From positions 86,850 through 150,849 of the forward strand of contig JAIRVP010000035.1 in the NCBI GenBank assembly GCA_031253835.1: DNA of 64,000 bases, given 5' to 3'. The position numbers and the translations under genes were made by a program. The stretch is from Burkholderia sp. (lineage in GTDB: Bacteria > Pseudomonadota > Gammaproteobacteria > Burkholderiales > Burkholderiaceae). Shown one piece after another: positions 27,907 to 36,669 of this stretch; the first letter of the stretch is position 1, and every line of letters begins with the position of its first letter. The notes under the pieces are model-generated. The model was given only the letters and a program-made list of their open reading frames with translations, ran no database searches and was not told the DNA's origin.

Positions 27907-29144
27907 ACATTTACGCAGTAGGCGGAGCGATCCGCGACGAATTGCTCGGCGTGCCCGTGCAGGACCGCGACTACGTGGTGGTCGGCGCGACGCCCGAGCA
28001 GATGGCCGCGCAGGGGTTCCGGCCGGTCGGCAAGGATTTCCCGGTGTTCCTGCATCCGCAGACGCAGGAGGAGTACGCGCTCGCGCGCACCGAGCGCAAG
28101 ACGGCGGCCGGCTATCACGGCTTCCAGTTCCACTACGCGCCGGACGTGACGCTCGACGAGGATCTCGCGCGGCGCGACCTGACGGTCAACGCGATGGCGC
28201 GCGAGGTGAACCCGGAAGGCGCGCTGGTCGGGCCCGTGATCGATCCGTTCGACGGGCAGGCCGACCTGCGCGCGCGCGTGTTCCGGCACGTGAGCGACGC
28301 GTTCGTCGAGGATCCGGTGCGGATCCTGCGGATTGCGCGCTTCGCCGCGCGGTTCGCGGATTTCACGGTGGCGGACGAAACGCTCGCGCTGATGCGGCGG
28401 ATGGTCGACGCGGGCGAGGTCGACGCGCTGGTGCCCGAGCGCGTGTGGCAGGAAATCGCGCGCGGGCTGATGGAAGCGAAGCCGTCGCGGATGTTCGCGG
28501 TGCTGCGCGAATGCGGCGCGCTCGTGCGCATCCTCCCCGAGGTCGATGCGCTGTGGGGCGTGCCGCAGCGCGCCGACTACCACCCGGAAGTCGATACGGG
28601 CGTGCACGTGATGATGGTCGTCGACTATGCGGCGAAGCAGCGCTATTCGCTGCCGGTGCGCTTCGCGGCGCTCACGCACGATCTCGGCAAGGCGACGACG
28701 CCCGCCGACGTGCTGCCGCGCCACGTCGGCCACGAAGGCCGCAGCGTCGATCTGCTCAAGCCGTTGTGCGAGCGGCTGCGCGTGCCGAACGAATGCCGCG
28801 ATCTCGCGCTCGTGGTCGCGCGCGAGCACGGCAACCTGCATCGCGTGATGGAGATGGGCGCGGCCGCGCTGGTGCGGCTGTTCGAGCGCAGCGATGCGCT
28901 GCGCAAGCCGGCGCGTTTCGCCGAGATGCTGCAGGCGTGCGAATCGGATGCGCGCGGGCGGCTCGGGCTCGATGCGCAACCGTATCCGCAGGCCGAGCGG
29001 CTGCGCGTCGCGCTCGCGGCCGCGCGCAGCGTCGATGCCGGCGCGATCGCGCGCGGTATCGGCAACGACGCGGAGAAGATCAAGGATGCCGTGCATCGCG
29101 CACGGATCGAGGCCGTCGCGCAGGCGCTCGAGATCGGCGAATAA
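27903..29144 (+). CDS. cca: Multifunctional CCA-adding tRNA nucleotidyltransferase
   Basis: Adds or repairs the 3' CCA end of tRNAs without a template. It has 413 residues, the length of the gamma/beta-proteobacterial class with an extra HD phosphohydrolase domain (E. coli Cca 412). The N-terminal nucleotidyltransferase motif reads YAVGGAIRDELLG, with the metal-binding pair in QDRDYVVVGAT. Motif C/D residues are RRDLTVNAMA and EDPVRILRIARFAARF. The HD domain is visible as VRFAALTHDLGKATTP and later HVGHEGRS. The start overlaps the GST stop by 4 bp, so translation is coupled. Confidence 0.96.
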   Translation: MNIYAVGGAIRDELLGVPVQDRDYVVVGATPEQMAAQGFRPVGKDFPVFLHPQTQEEYALARTERKTAAGYHGFQFHYAPDVTLDEDLARRDLTVNAMAREVNPEGALVGPVIDPFDGQADLRARVFRHVSDAFVEDPVRILRIARFAARFADFTVADETLALMRRMVDAGEVDALVPERVWQEIARGLMEAKPSRMFAVLRECGALVRILPEVDALWGVPQRADYHPEVDTGVHVMMVVDYAAKQRYSLPVRFAALTHDLGKATTPADVLPRHVGHEGRSVDLLKPLCERLRVPNECRDLALVVAREHGNLHRVMEMGAAALVRLFERSDALRKPARFAEMLQACESDARGRLGLDAQPYPQAERLRVALAAARSVDAGAIARGIGNDAEKIKDAVHRARIEAVAQALEIGE

Positions 29145-29186
29145 GGGCGGCAATAGGGGGCACAGGGCGGCGCGCGCCCGCGGCCG

Positions 29187-29969
29187 CTACGACTGCTTTC
29201 TGCGCGCCGGGGTGGCGGCCGCCGGGCCTTTGCCGGCGGCAGCGCGCGGCTTCGCCGACGCCTTCGTGTCTGCGGCGCCGGCCCTGGCCGGCCGTGCGGC
29301 ATCGGCGTCGCGATCGCCGCGTTTGGCGGCCGGCGCGGCGCGTCGGCTCACGCGCGGCTCGCCCGGCGCCGGCTGCCTGATTTCCATCGTCGCGGACACC
29401 AGTTCGGCACACCTGTCGTCGAACAGCGGCAGCGTGCCGACCGCGATCAGCTCGGCCGGCCCGTCGCCGACGTTCGCGACGCGGTGCCGCTTGCGCGCAT
29501 CGAAGTGCAGCGAATCGCCGGGCGCCAGCGGGTAGACCTTCTTGCCGACCGTGTAGCAGATGCGGCCGGCCAGCACGTACACGAACTCGTCGCCGCCGTG
29601 CGACACCCACTCCGAGCGGTAGCCTTCCATCATCCGCACCTTGAGCGCGTTGACCTGGCTGCCGTCGAAGGTGGTGGAGAGGCGCTCGTACCACTGCGAC
29701 GTGGCGTCGAGCGCGTACGGCTTGCGGCTGCCTTCGTGCGAATCGGGCTGCGCCTGGCGCGGCTGGTCGATCAGCGCGCCGAGCGGCACGTCGAGCGCCT
29801 TGGCGACGTTGACGAGCGAAGACAGCGAGATGCCGGTGAGATGCCGCTCGACCTGCGACAGGAACCCGACCGACAGCTTCGCTTCGGTCGCGACTTCCAG
29901 CAGCGTCTTCTTCGCTTCCCGGCGCAGGCGGCGAATGCGCAGGCCGATACGCATGATGTCTGAATCCAT
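29187..29969 (-). CDS. XRE-family regulator with cupin domain, PsdR-like
   Basis: A 260-residue transcription regulator. The N-terminal XRE helix-turn-helix (RIRRLRREAKKTLLEVATEA, then LSVGFLSQVERHLTGISLSS) is joined to a C-terminal cupin sensor domain (WVSHGGDEFVYVLAGRICYTVG, then GDSLHFDARKRHRVAN). The last 60 residues are a low-complexity Ala/Arg/Lys tail. The start at 29969 gives MDSDIMRIGLRIR, just before the HTH. It is divergent from an M24 peptidase gene. In Pseudomonas aeruginosa the XRE-cupin repressor PsdR is adjacent to the metallopeptidase gene mdpA and controls dipeptide uptake, so this may be its counterpart; that is inference from context. Confidence 0.85.
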   Translation of the reverse strand: MDSDIMRIGLRIRRLRREAKKTLLEVATEAKLSVGFLSQVERHLTGISLSSLVNVAKALDVPLGALIDQPRQAQPDSHEGSRKPYALDATSQWYERLSTTFDGSQVNALKVRMMEGYRSEWVSHGGDEFVYVLAGRICYTVGKKVYPLAPGDSLHFDARKRHRVANVGDGPAELIAVGTLPLFDDRCAELVSATMEIRQPAPGEPRVSRRAAPAAKRGDRDADAARPARAGAADTKASAKPRAAAGKGPAAATPARRKQS

Positions 29970-30147
29970 GAATCTCTTTCGTGGCAACGAGTCGGGAGGC
30001 GAGCGGCGAGGCGGTGCAGTCGCCGGGACTTGCTTTCCGCGCATCGCACGAAGCACGGCCGTCGGGGCGGCGATGCCGGCGCATTGTACCGTGCAGTGTC
30101 GCCGGGTGAATTGACGTTGTGCCGGGATCCGCAGCCGTCACGCCGAT

Positions 30148-30162
30148 TTTAGTCCTACGAAA
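30148..30162. promoter_or_regulatory. Candidate operator TTTAGT-N3-ACGAAA
   Basis: A 15-bp imperfect dyad of the form TTTnGT-N3-ACnAAA placed 8 bp upstream of the -35 box of the promoter at 30171-30199. Its position between a regulator gene and a divergent target suggests the binding site of the XRE-cupin protein. Confidence 0.45.
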
Positions 30163-30170
30163 ATTTTAGC

Positions 30171-30199
30171 TTGACCTCAATTTCCGCGTGCTCTAGATT
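30171..30199 (+). promoter_or_regulatory. Sigma-70 promoter of the M24 peptidase gene
   Basis: TTGACC (30171-30176, 5 of 6 to consensus), a 17-bp spacer and TAGATT (30194-30199, 4 of 6). It points at the peptidase gene. Confidence 0.6.
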
Positions 30200-30384
30200 C
30201 TGTCGCGCATCAAACAAAGTTAAGTGAGACAAAAATTCCCCGAAGGCCTGCCGCCGGCACGGCGCCGCGGCCCGGCTGCGCGCCGGGCCGTGCGTGATCC
30301 GCGCCACGGCGGCGTGTCGCTTCAGGCATGCGCCATGCCGCGTCACGCCGCCGGCCGCCGACAACAATGAATAACGGGCACACG

Positions 30385-32235
30385 ATGATCGATCGACTGA
30401 AATACAGCTTCTCCGGCCTTCCCCAGTACGACGCGTCCGTCGCCGACACGCAGGCCGGCCTGTCGCGCCTGCTCGACGCCGCGCGGCTCGACGCGGTGGT
30501 GATCACGTCGCAGGATGAATACGTGACCGAATACCTGCCGCGCAGCAACAACCCGCGCTACGCAGTGTCCGGCTTCGACGGCTCGGCCGGCTGCGGGATC
30601 TTCCTGAGCGCGGCGACCGCGCAGGCGCTCGGCGTGCCGCCGTTCGTGCTGTTCGTCGATGGCCGTTACCACCTGCAGGCCGAGCAGCAATGCGATCCGG
30701 CCCGCGTGCAGATCGAGAAGCTCGGGATGAACGTGACGATCTGGCAGGCGATGGCCGACTGGCTGGTCGCGCATGCGAGCCGGCTCGCGCGGGTCGGCTA
30801 CGACGCGCTGCGGATCAGCGTCGCGCAGCGCGACCGGCTGCTCGCGCAGACGCAGGCCGCGTCGCTCGACTGGACGAGCCTCGCCGATCGCGAGATCGAC
30901 CGCGCGATCGCGCTGCCGGGCTGGATCGTCGAGCGGCCGATCTTCGAGGTGCCGGAAGCGATGACCGGCCTGAGCGTCGCGCAGAACCTCGACACGCTGA
31001 ACCGCCGGCTCGCCGCGCATACCGGTGCGGCCGACGGCAGGACCGCGTTCTTCTCGTGCGCATCGGACGATCTCGCGTATCTGCTGAACAGCCGCGGTTA
31101 TCACATTCCGAATGCGTCGTCGCACCTCGGCTTCCTGTTCGCGGTCGGCGGGCAGGTCGCGCTGTTCCTGCCGGAAGGTTGCGACGGTTGCGAGGTCGCG
31201 CTCGCTTCGTATCCGGCGCTGCACGTGATCCGCCGCGATGTGGCTGCGCTCGAGCGTTTTCTCGCGCAGTTCACGGTCGAGCACGTGTGCTACGGCTTCG
31301 AATCGGTGAACTGCGCGCTCGTCGACGCGGTGAGCCGCGTGTGGCCGCACGCGCGGCATGCCGATTTCAACCCGGTCGAGGCGATGCGGGCGAGCAAGAC
31401 GCCGGCGGTGCTCGACCGGTTCCGCGACGCGTTCGCGCGCAGCTCGGCCGCGATCGCCGAGACGATGCGCTGGGCGAAGACCGGCGAGCCGGGCGCACGG
31501 CACACCGAATACGACCTCGCGCGCACGATCAACGACGCGTACGGCGCGCGTTCGGCCGTCGCGCTGACGTTCCCGTCGATCGCCGCGAACGGTGCGAACA
31601 GCGCGTTCGCGCATTACACGGCGGCAAGCGCCGGCGTCGAGCTGGCGGAAGGCGAACTCGTGCTGCTCGACAGCGGCGCGTACTACGAAGCCGGTTTCGC
31701 GACGGACTGCACGCGTGTCGTGCTGCGCCGCACGCGCCCCGATACCGTTGCGCAGCCGTGGCAGCGCGAGATCTACACGGTCGCGCTGAAGGCCTGCATC
31801 AAGGGGCTCGTCACGCGCTTCCCGAGCACGGCGACGGGCGCCGACGTCGACGCGCTCGTGCGGCAGGTGTGCCGCGACCACGGCCACGATTTCGGCCACG
31901 GCACCGGGCACGGCGTCGGGATTCACGTGCACGAAGGCGGCGTGCGGTTCGCGCCGGGCGCGAAGTACGGGCTGGTACCGAATGCGGTGATTTCGGTCGA
32001 GCCGGGCATCTACCTGGCAGGCAAGGGCGGCGTGCGGATCGAGAACATCGTGATCATCCGGGCCGACGAAGCGCAGCCGGACACGGTGACGTTCGAGAAC
32101 ATCGTGACGGTCGGCTACGACTGGGACCTGATCGATCTCGACCTGCTCGACGACGACGAGCGCGCGTATCTGCGCGACTACGAGCGGCTTTGCGTGGAAC
32201 GCGGCACGCAGGTCACTGCGTGTCCGCTGCTGTAA
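30385..32235 (+). CDS. M24-family aminopeptidase (Xaa-Pro aminopeptidase type)
   Basis: A metallopeptidase of about 616 residues, the size of the eukaryote-like three-domain aminopeptidase P. Two creatinase-like N-terminal domains precede a C-terminal pita-bread catalytic domain. The dinuclear metal ligands are visible: LLDSGAYYEAGFATDCTR (two Asp), GHDFGHGTGHGVGIHVHEGG (His), ISVEPGIY (Glu) and GGVRIENIVII (Glu). It would remove N-terminal residues before proline, or act on dipeptides. Start 30385 (MIDRLKYSF) has CGGG 7 bp upstream; an ATG at 30367 is a close alternative. The divergent XRE-cupin regulator probably controls it. Confidence 0.9.
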   Translation: MIDRLKYSFSGLPQYDASVADTQAGLSRLLDAARLDAVVITSQDEYVTEYLPRSNNPRYAVSGFDGSAGCGIFLSAATAQALGVPPFVLFVDGRYHLQAEQQCDPARVQIEKLGMNVTIWQAMADWLVAHASRLARVGYDALRISVAQRDRLLAQTQAASLDWTSLADREIDRAIALPGWIVERPIFEVPEAMTGLSVAQNLDTLNRRLAAHTGAADGRTAFFSCASDDLAYLLNSRGYHIPNASSHLGFLFAVGGQVALFLPEGCDGCEVALASYPALHVIRRDVAALERFLAQFTVEHVCYGFESVNCALVDAVSRVWPHARHADFNPVEAMRASKTPAVLDRFRDAFARSSAAIAETMRWAKTGEPGARHTEYDLARTINDAYGARSAVALTFPSIAANGANSAFAHYTAASAGVELAEGELVLLDSGAYYEAGFATDCTRVVLRRTRPDTVAQPWQREIYTVALKACIKGLVTRFPSTATGADVDALVRQVCRDHGHDFGHGTGHGVGIHVHEGGVRFAPGAKYGLVPNAVISVEPGIYLAGKGGVRIENIVIIRADEAQPDTVTFENIVTVGYDWDLIDLDLLDDDERAYLRDYERLCVERGTQVTACPLL

Positions 32236-32254
32236 GCGCCGCCGCCCGCCGCGA

Positions 32255-33610
32255 TCAGTTCAGCAGGCGCGCGCGCACGAACGGGGCGATCCGCTCGGCG
32301 AGCCACGCGTGCGTGCGCGTCGTCGGGTGCAGCGTGTCCCAGAACACGAAGCGCGCGGGATCGCGGCAGTCCGCGCGCGGCGTCTGCGCGCTCAGGTAGG
32401 TGAGCGACGACGGCTTCGGGATGTCGAGGCACGCGCGCGTCGCGTCGTCGAAGCCGTATTGGGCCGGGTGGCTCAGCAGGTCGTCGAACGGCGCGTACGC
32501 GTCGAATACCTCGAGCCGCAGCGTCGCGCCGTAGCGGGCGCGCAGCGCGGCGGCCACGTCGGCGAGGCGCGTGTTGTACTCCTTCACCTGCGCCGCGACG
32601 CTCGCGGTGTCGGTGCGGGTCGCGAACACCGGCGCGCGCGACACATCCGGCAGCGTGACGAGCATGATCCGCGTCGCGCCGCCCGCGGCGAGCCGCTCGA
32701 GGCTGTCGCGCACGGCATTCGCCGCCTGCTCGGGCGAGCGCCCGTAGTTCACGAGATCGTTGCCGCCCGCGAACACCGCGAACAGCGTGTTGGCGGGCCG
32801 GTAGTCCGGTGCGCGATCCATGTATTCGCGCCACGAGTCGATCTGCTGCACGAGCCCCGGCACGACGAGGTGCTGGTCGGTTGCCGCGCCGCCGATCGCC
32901 CAGTTGTAGAACGGCAGCCGCAGCGCGGTCGCGAGATATTCGGCCCACACCGGGCCGTTGCTGAAGCGCCCCGCATGCCAGCTCGTGCCGTTCGGCAGCT
33001 TCCACTGGCTCGCATTGAACATGTTCTGCGTGTCGGACAGGCTGTCGCCGAACACGATCAGCTTGTTGACGCGCGCGTCCTGCTGCGCGGCATCGATGGT
33101 CCACACCGTGTAGTTGAACGACAGCGCGTTGTTGGCCGCGACCGCCTGCGTGAGGCCGGACCGGATGCCCTTCGCGGCCAGCGTCTTGCGGCACACGTCG
33201 GCGAGCGCGTCCTGCGTCGTCGTGCTGTAGAACATGTTCTTCCACTGCGTGATGCCGTCGGCCCACCAGTAGCCGGGCACGCGATACCAGTCGCCGCCGG
33301 CGGGGTCGCGCGCCCATTCGTAGGTCGCGGCCGGCTTCAGCGGATCCGCGTCGATCCGGTACCAGCAGCGCAGGTACGTGTAGGTGTCGGACCCGCGGCG
33401 CGCGGCGCGCGGCGTCGCGCCAGGCGCGCTCGAGGCGGCCGGCGGCGCGACGTCGGGGCCGGCCGGCGACAGCGACATGTCGCCCGTCGGCGTGGGCAGC
33501 GGCGCGGGGCCGGCGGCCTGGGCGGCGGGGAGCGTCAGCGCGGCGCCCAGCGCCGCGACAGCGGAAACGGCGACGATGCGGGATGACAACGCAATACGGA
33601 AATATGGCAT
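32255..33610 (-). CDS. Secreted GDSL/SGNH lipase, thermolabile-haemolysin-like
   Basis: A 451-residue exported esterase/lipase. A signal peptide (ALGAALTLPAAQAAG) is followed by a Pro/Ala-rich linker (about 35-70), a domain with an aromatic-rich segment (WYRVPGYWWADGITQW), and the SGNH hydrolase domain. The catalytic blocks are FGDSLSD with Ser190, the Gly block around NGPVWAEYLATAL, Asn in VFAGGNDLVNYG, and the C-terminal DTLHPTTRTH with the Asp-x-x-His pair. Relatives include Vibrio lecithin-dependent haemolysin and Salmonella SseJ, acting on phospholipids or sterols. It is convergent with the M24 peptidase gene and 163 bp from flgN. It may be a virulence-type secreted enzyme; the substrate is unproven. 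Confidence 0.88.
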   Translation of the reverse strand: MPYFRIALSSRIVAVSAVAALGAALTLPAAQAAGPAPLPTPTGDMSLSPAGPDVAPPAASSAPGATPRAARRGSDTYTYLRCWYRIDADPLKPAATYEWARDPAGGDWYRVPGYWWADGITQWKNMFYSTTTQDALADVCRKTLAAKGIRSGLTQAVAANNALSFNYTVWTIDAAQQDARVNKLIVFGDSLSDTQNMFNASQWKLPNGTSWHAGRFSNGPVWAEYLATALRLPFYNWAIGGAATDQHLVVPGLVQQIDSWREYMDRAPDYRPANTLFAVFAGGNDLVNYGRSPEQAANAVRDSLERLAAGGATRIMLVTLPDVSRAPVFATRTDTASVAAQVKEYNTRLADVAAALRARYGATLRLEVFDAYAPFDDLLSHPAQYGFDDATRACLDIPKPSSLTYLSAQTPRADCRDPARFVFWDTLHPTTRTHAWLAERIAPFVRARLLN

Positions 33611-33773
33611 GCGGCCCTCTTCTGATTGTTGTGACGGGACGGCGGCGCGGTTGCGCAGCCGTGTATCGGAAGGGACCGTGGGTGCCGGGCTCGGGCCCGG
33701 TCTGTCGAAACGTGAATGGCCGCGAACGGCGGCGAGCGGCGGTGAATACGGCAGCGGCGGTGCCGCCGGCCGG

Positions 33774-34214
33774 TCAGCGCGCCAGCGCCGACACGCGCCC
33801 GTCCGGGCCGTAGACGCCGGTCGGTGCGGGCGCCGAGCGCAGTACCGCGAGCGCGCGCTCGTTGTAGTCCATCCGGATGCGGATCAGCATCCCGTTGTTC
33901 GCATTGGCCTGGCGCGCGCGTTCGGCGGCCTGCTGCAGCAACTGCCAGCGGCCCGCGAGGCGTGCATCGCGCTCGGCGGCCTGGTCCATGCCCTTCTTGC
34001 CGGCCGGAAAGCCGAGTGCGGAAAGCTGCGTGTCGCGCGTGCGTTCGAGGTGCGCGAGCCGGTCGATCAGCGCGCTTTTCTTTTCGACGATGCCGGGCAG
34101 CATCTCGAGCGGCTCGGCCGTCGTCAGCGCCTTTTCCTCGTAGACGAGCAGGGACGCGAATGCCTCGACCGTCGCGTGTTCGTCGTTGACCGTGGCCAGC
34201 AGCTCTTCTCTCAT
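33774..34214 (-). CDS. flgN: Flagellar export chaperone FlgN
   Basis: Cytosolic chaperone for the hook-filament junction proteins FlgK and FlgL during type III export, 146 residues (E. coli FlgN 138). It is mostly alpha-helical, with the family-like N-terminal half ELLATVNDEHATVEAFASLLVYEEKAL. The identity rests mainly on position, since it ends the leftward flgA-flgM-flgN unit, and on length and helical pattern. Its clients flgK and flgL are 10 kb away at the far end of the same cluster. Confidence 0.9.
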   Translation of the reverse strand: MREELLATVNDEHATVEAFASLLVYEEKALTTAEPLEMLPGIVEKKSALIDRLAHLERTRDTQLSALGFPAGKKGMDQAAERDARLAGRWQLLQQAAERARQANANNGMLIRIRMDYNERALAVLRSAPAPTGVYGPDGRVSALAR

Positions 34215-34288
34215 CGCGTCATGCTCGTCGCGCCGGTGCGCGCGGTGGCGCGCGCCGGCAAACCGGTGGAACCGGCCGCGAGGCCGGC

Positions 34289-34618
34289 TTAGTTACCCTG
34301 CGGGCGCTGCTGCTGCAGCAGCTCGCGGGCGGTGTTCAATACGCCGTCGGCAATCTTGTTCGCATCGATCGTCAACGTGCCGTTGTTCAGCGCGTCCTTG
34401 ATCGACTGGACCAGGCCGGTGTCGATATCGGCGTCGCCCGACGCGGATACCGAACGCAACTGGCCGGACAGACCCGACAGGTTCACGGTCGTGTCGCCGC
34501 CGGTCGATCCGGCATCGGCCGCCTGCGCGGACGACTGGGCCGTGCCGGATTGCGCACGGGACGCGCCGTTGCCGGTCGGCGCCAGGGGGCTCGGGTTCGG
34601 AGTGGAATCGATCTTCAC
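34289..34618 (-). CDS. flgM: Anti-sigma-28 factor FlgM (GTG start)
   Basis: Holds sigma-28 (FliA) inactive until it is exported through the finished hook-basal body. It has 109 residues (E. coli 97) and is disordered and Ser/Ala/Gly-rich in the first half. The C-terminal sigma-binding helices are DTGLVQSIKDALNNGTL and DANKIADGVLNTARELL. The start is a GTG at 34618 (KIDSTPNP follows), preceded by AGGAAA 6 bp upstream; the first ATG-like readings further up are inside the promoter. A sigma-28 promoter lies about 30 bp upstream, which gives the expected autoregulatory loop. Confidence 0.93.
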   Translation of the reverse strand: MKIDSTPNPSPLAPTGNGASRAQSGTAQSSAQAADAGSTGGDTTVNLSGLSGQLRSVSASGDADIDTGLVQSIKDALNNGTLTIDANKIADGVLNTARELLQQQRPQGN

Positions 34619-34646
34619 GATGGGTTTCCTGTACGGTATGACCCAG

Positions 34647-34673
34647 ATAACGGCCGGGTCGGCCCGAACTTTA
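34647..34673 (-). promoter_or_regulatory. Sigma-28 (FliA) promoter of flgMN
   Basis: On the minus strand: TAAA, exactly 15 bases, GCCGTTAT (consensus TAAA-N15-GCCGATAA, so 4/4 and 6/8). The predicted start lies about 20 bp before the flgM GTG codon. Confidence 0.8.
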
Positions 34674-34736
34674 GCATCGCGAGCCCGAATGGCTCCGAAT
34701 AAACAATTCTTTACACTCTTGCGGCGGAATCCGTCC

Positions 34737-35939
34737 CTATAGCGGAATTTCCACGGTGCCGGCGTCCTTGACGATGGCCGTGACGATCTGGCCCGCCGCC
34801 ATCCGCACCCGCACCGACTGGCCCGGCGCCGCATTCGCGAGCACGCTGCCTTCGGCCGAAATCGTGAAGCCGGGCCCGGCCGCGACGACCCGCACCGTCT
34901 GGCCGGCCGATACCGACGCCGCGCTCTTCAGCATGTCCTGCCGCAGCGGCAGGCCGGCCGAGATGCGCGCGAGCGCGGTCGAGCCGATCGCCTGCGCCGG
35001 ATCGGTGATCACCGCGAGCGGCATGACCGTCAGGTCGCCGTCGCGGGCGACCAGGTCGGCCGCGGAGAGCGGCTCGCCGGGCGCGATCTGGCGCGCGGCG
35101 ACGTAATAGGTGGCCTGCACGGCGACTTTCGCCTGCAGGTAGACGGTCCACGGCCGCTCGCCCGCGCAGCGCACGCCGACCGTCGTGCGGCCCCACAGGC
35201 GCGCGCCGGTCGGCAGGAACGGCTCGAGCGTCGTGCACGCGGCGAGCCCGCGCGGAAACGCGGTCGTGACCGTTGCGGTCGTCTTGCCGGGCAGGCCGGC
35301 GATCTGCTGCTGCAGGAATGCGAGGGCCGCGCGGCGGATCGTCTCGGGATCCTGCTGGCCGGGCGGTGTGACGGGCGGGGCCGCGGCGGCGGCCGGTGCC
35401 GGGTTCGCGGAAACCGCCGCCGCGCGCGGCGCCGGCGCGGCCGATGCGGCGCGGGCCGCTGCGACGCGTGCGGCGGCGGCCGACGGTTGCGCCGGCCGGG
35501 CGGGATGCGACGCGGGCTCGGCCGTGCCGGCGACGACCGTCGCGATCGCGGTGGGGTCGGCGGCGCGCGGCGGCGCGCCGTAGCCGGCGTTCGTGCGGGC
35601 GGCGGCGTAGGCGGGCGCCGGCGGCGGAACGATCGTCACGACCATCGCGCCGGCCGGTTGCGCCGCGTAGCCGGCCGCGGCACCTGCACCCGAAGCCGCG
35701 CGGCCCGCTTCCGGCGCGATGCCCGCACCCGAAGCCATCCCCGCATTCCCGCCGAACTGCCCGCCGTTCGCCGCGTTGGCGTGCGCGGTCTCGGCCGTCT
35801 CGCCGCGTCCGGGAATCACGATCATCCCGTCTTCCGCGTGCACGGCCGGTGCGGCGATCCACAGCGCCGCGGCGAGCGCAAACGCACGCCGGACGTGCGT
35901 GAGCCGCCCGTTCCTTCCGCGAAGTGCGCTGCCAGTCAT
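34737..35939 (-). CDS. flgA: Flagellar P-ring chaperone FlgA, with long alanine-rich N-terminal region
   Basis: Periplasmic chaperone that helps FlgI assemble into the P ring. At 400 residues it is nearly twice E. coli FlgA (219). A signal peptide (AFALAAALWIAAPAVHAED) is followed by about 180 residues of Ala/Gly/Pro-rich low-complexity sequence. The conserved FlgA/SAF region then begins near AALAFLQQQIAGLPG and ends LRQDMLKSAASVSAGQTVRVVAAGPGF...AGTVEIPL. The extension looks disordered and could span the peptidoglycan. It heads the leftward unit, divergent from flgB with a 204-bp gap. Confidence 0.92.
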   Translation of the reverse strand: MTGSALRGRNGRLTHVRRAFALAAALWIAAPAVHAEDGMIVIPGRGETAETAHANAANGGQFGGNAGMASGAGIAPEAGRAASGAGAAAGYAAQPAGAMVVTIVPPPAPAYAAARTNAGYGAPPRAADPTAIATVVAGTAEPASHPARPAQPSAAAARVAAARAASAAPAPRAAAVSANPAPAAAAAPPVTPPGQQDPETIRRAALAFLQQQIAGLPGKTTATVTTAFPRGLAACTTLEPFLPTGARLWGRTTVGVRCAGERPWTVYLQAKVAVQATYYVAARQIAPGEPLSAADLVARDGDLTVMPLAVITDPAQAIGSTALARISAGLPLRQDMLKSAASVSAGQTVRVVAAGPGFTISAEGSVLANAAPGQSVRVRMAAGQIVTAIVKDAGTVEIPL

Positions 35940-36143
35940 CGCCGTGTCCTCGATCCGTTGATCCGATTTGCATTCTAGGGAGCCGGGCGGCCGCGCAAAC
36001 GATGAATAGAGGGGGCCTTTGCCGCGTTATTCGCCCGATTGCCGGTTGCGTCCGGCGCCTACCATCGCTGTCATGGAAAAAAGCCTCTCGGGTCGCCATC
36101 CGGCGCGAGGGGCGTGCAGCGCTTCATACGGAGAGACGCACAC

Positions 36144-36632
36144 ATGCTGGACAAACTCGATGCGGAATTCGCGTTCGGCCGACAGGCGCTCGACGTGCGC
36201 GCCTACCGGCAGGAACTGCTGTCGTCGAACATCGCGAACGCCGACACGCCCGGCTACCAGGCCCGTGACGTCGATTTCGCGTCGACGCTCGCGCGCTCGC
36301 TGAAGCAGACGAGCGGCGGCCTGGCGCCGAGCAACGCCGCGCAGCTGCCGATGGCGCAGCCGGCCGGCGTGACGAACGGCATGTCGATGGTGTCGACGGC
36401 GGCCGGGCACATGGCCGGCACCGCGAAGCTGATCCCGACCGGCGGCCCGTCGGACGACTACGGCCGCGCACAGTACCGGATGCCGCTGCAGCCGTCGCTC
36501 GACGGCAACACGGTCGATCTCGACGTCGAGCGCGTGCAGTTCGCGAACAACGCGCTGCACTACGAAACCGGGATGACCGTGATGACCCAGCAGATCAAGG
36601 CGATGATCGCCGCGATCTCGACGAACTCGTAA
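36144..36632 (+). CDS. flgB: Flagellar proximal rod protein FlgB
   Basis: One of the rod subunits exported by the flagellar type III system, 162 residues (E. coli 138). The N-terminal rod-family motif ([25 protein letters not shown]) and the C-terminal helix ([27 protein letters not shown]) are both clear. It is the first gene of the rightward rod-hook operon. Start 36144 has GGAGAG upstream. Confidence 0.96.
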   Translation: MLDKLDAEFAFGRQALDVRAYRQELLSSNIANADTPGYQARDVDFASTLARSLKQTSGGLAPSNAAQLPMAQPAGVTNGMSMVSTAAGHMAGTAKLIPTGGPSDDYGRAQYRMPLQPSLDGNTVDLDVERVQFANNALHYETGMTVMTQQIKAMIAAISTNS

Positions 36633-36669
36633 GCGCAACCGAACCCGAGCACAAGCACCAGGAGCCACC

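Larger units (their letters stand above)
29970..30384. promoter_or_regulatory. Divergent control region between the XRE-cupin regulator and the M24 peptidase
   Basis: A 415-bp gap. The A/T-rich part at 30140-30240 holds a strong sigma-70 promoter and a dyad operator candidate (separate entries). The remainder is GC-rich and shows nothing I recognise. The peptidase leader would be about 180 nt long if transcription starts near 30206. Confidence 0.5.
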
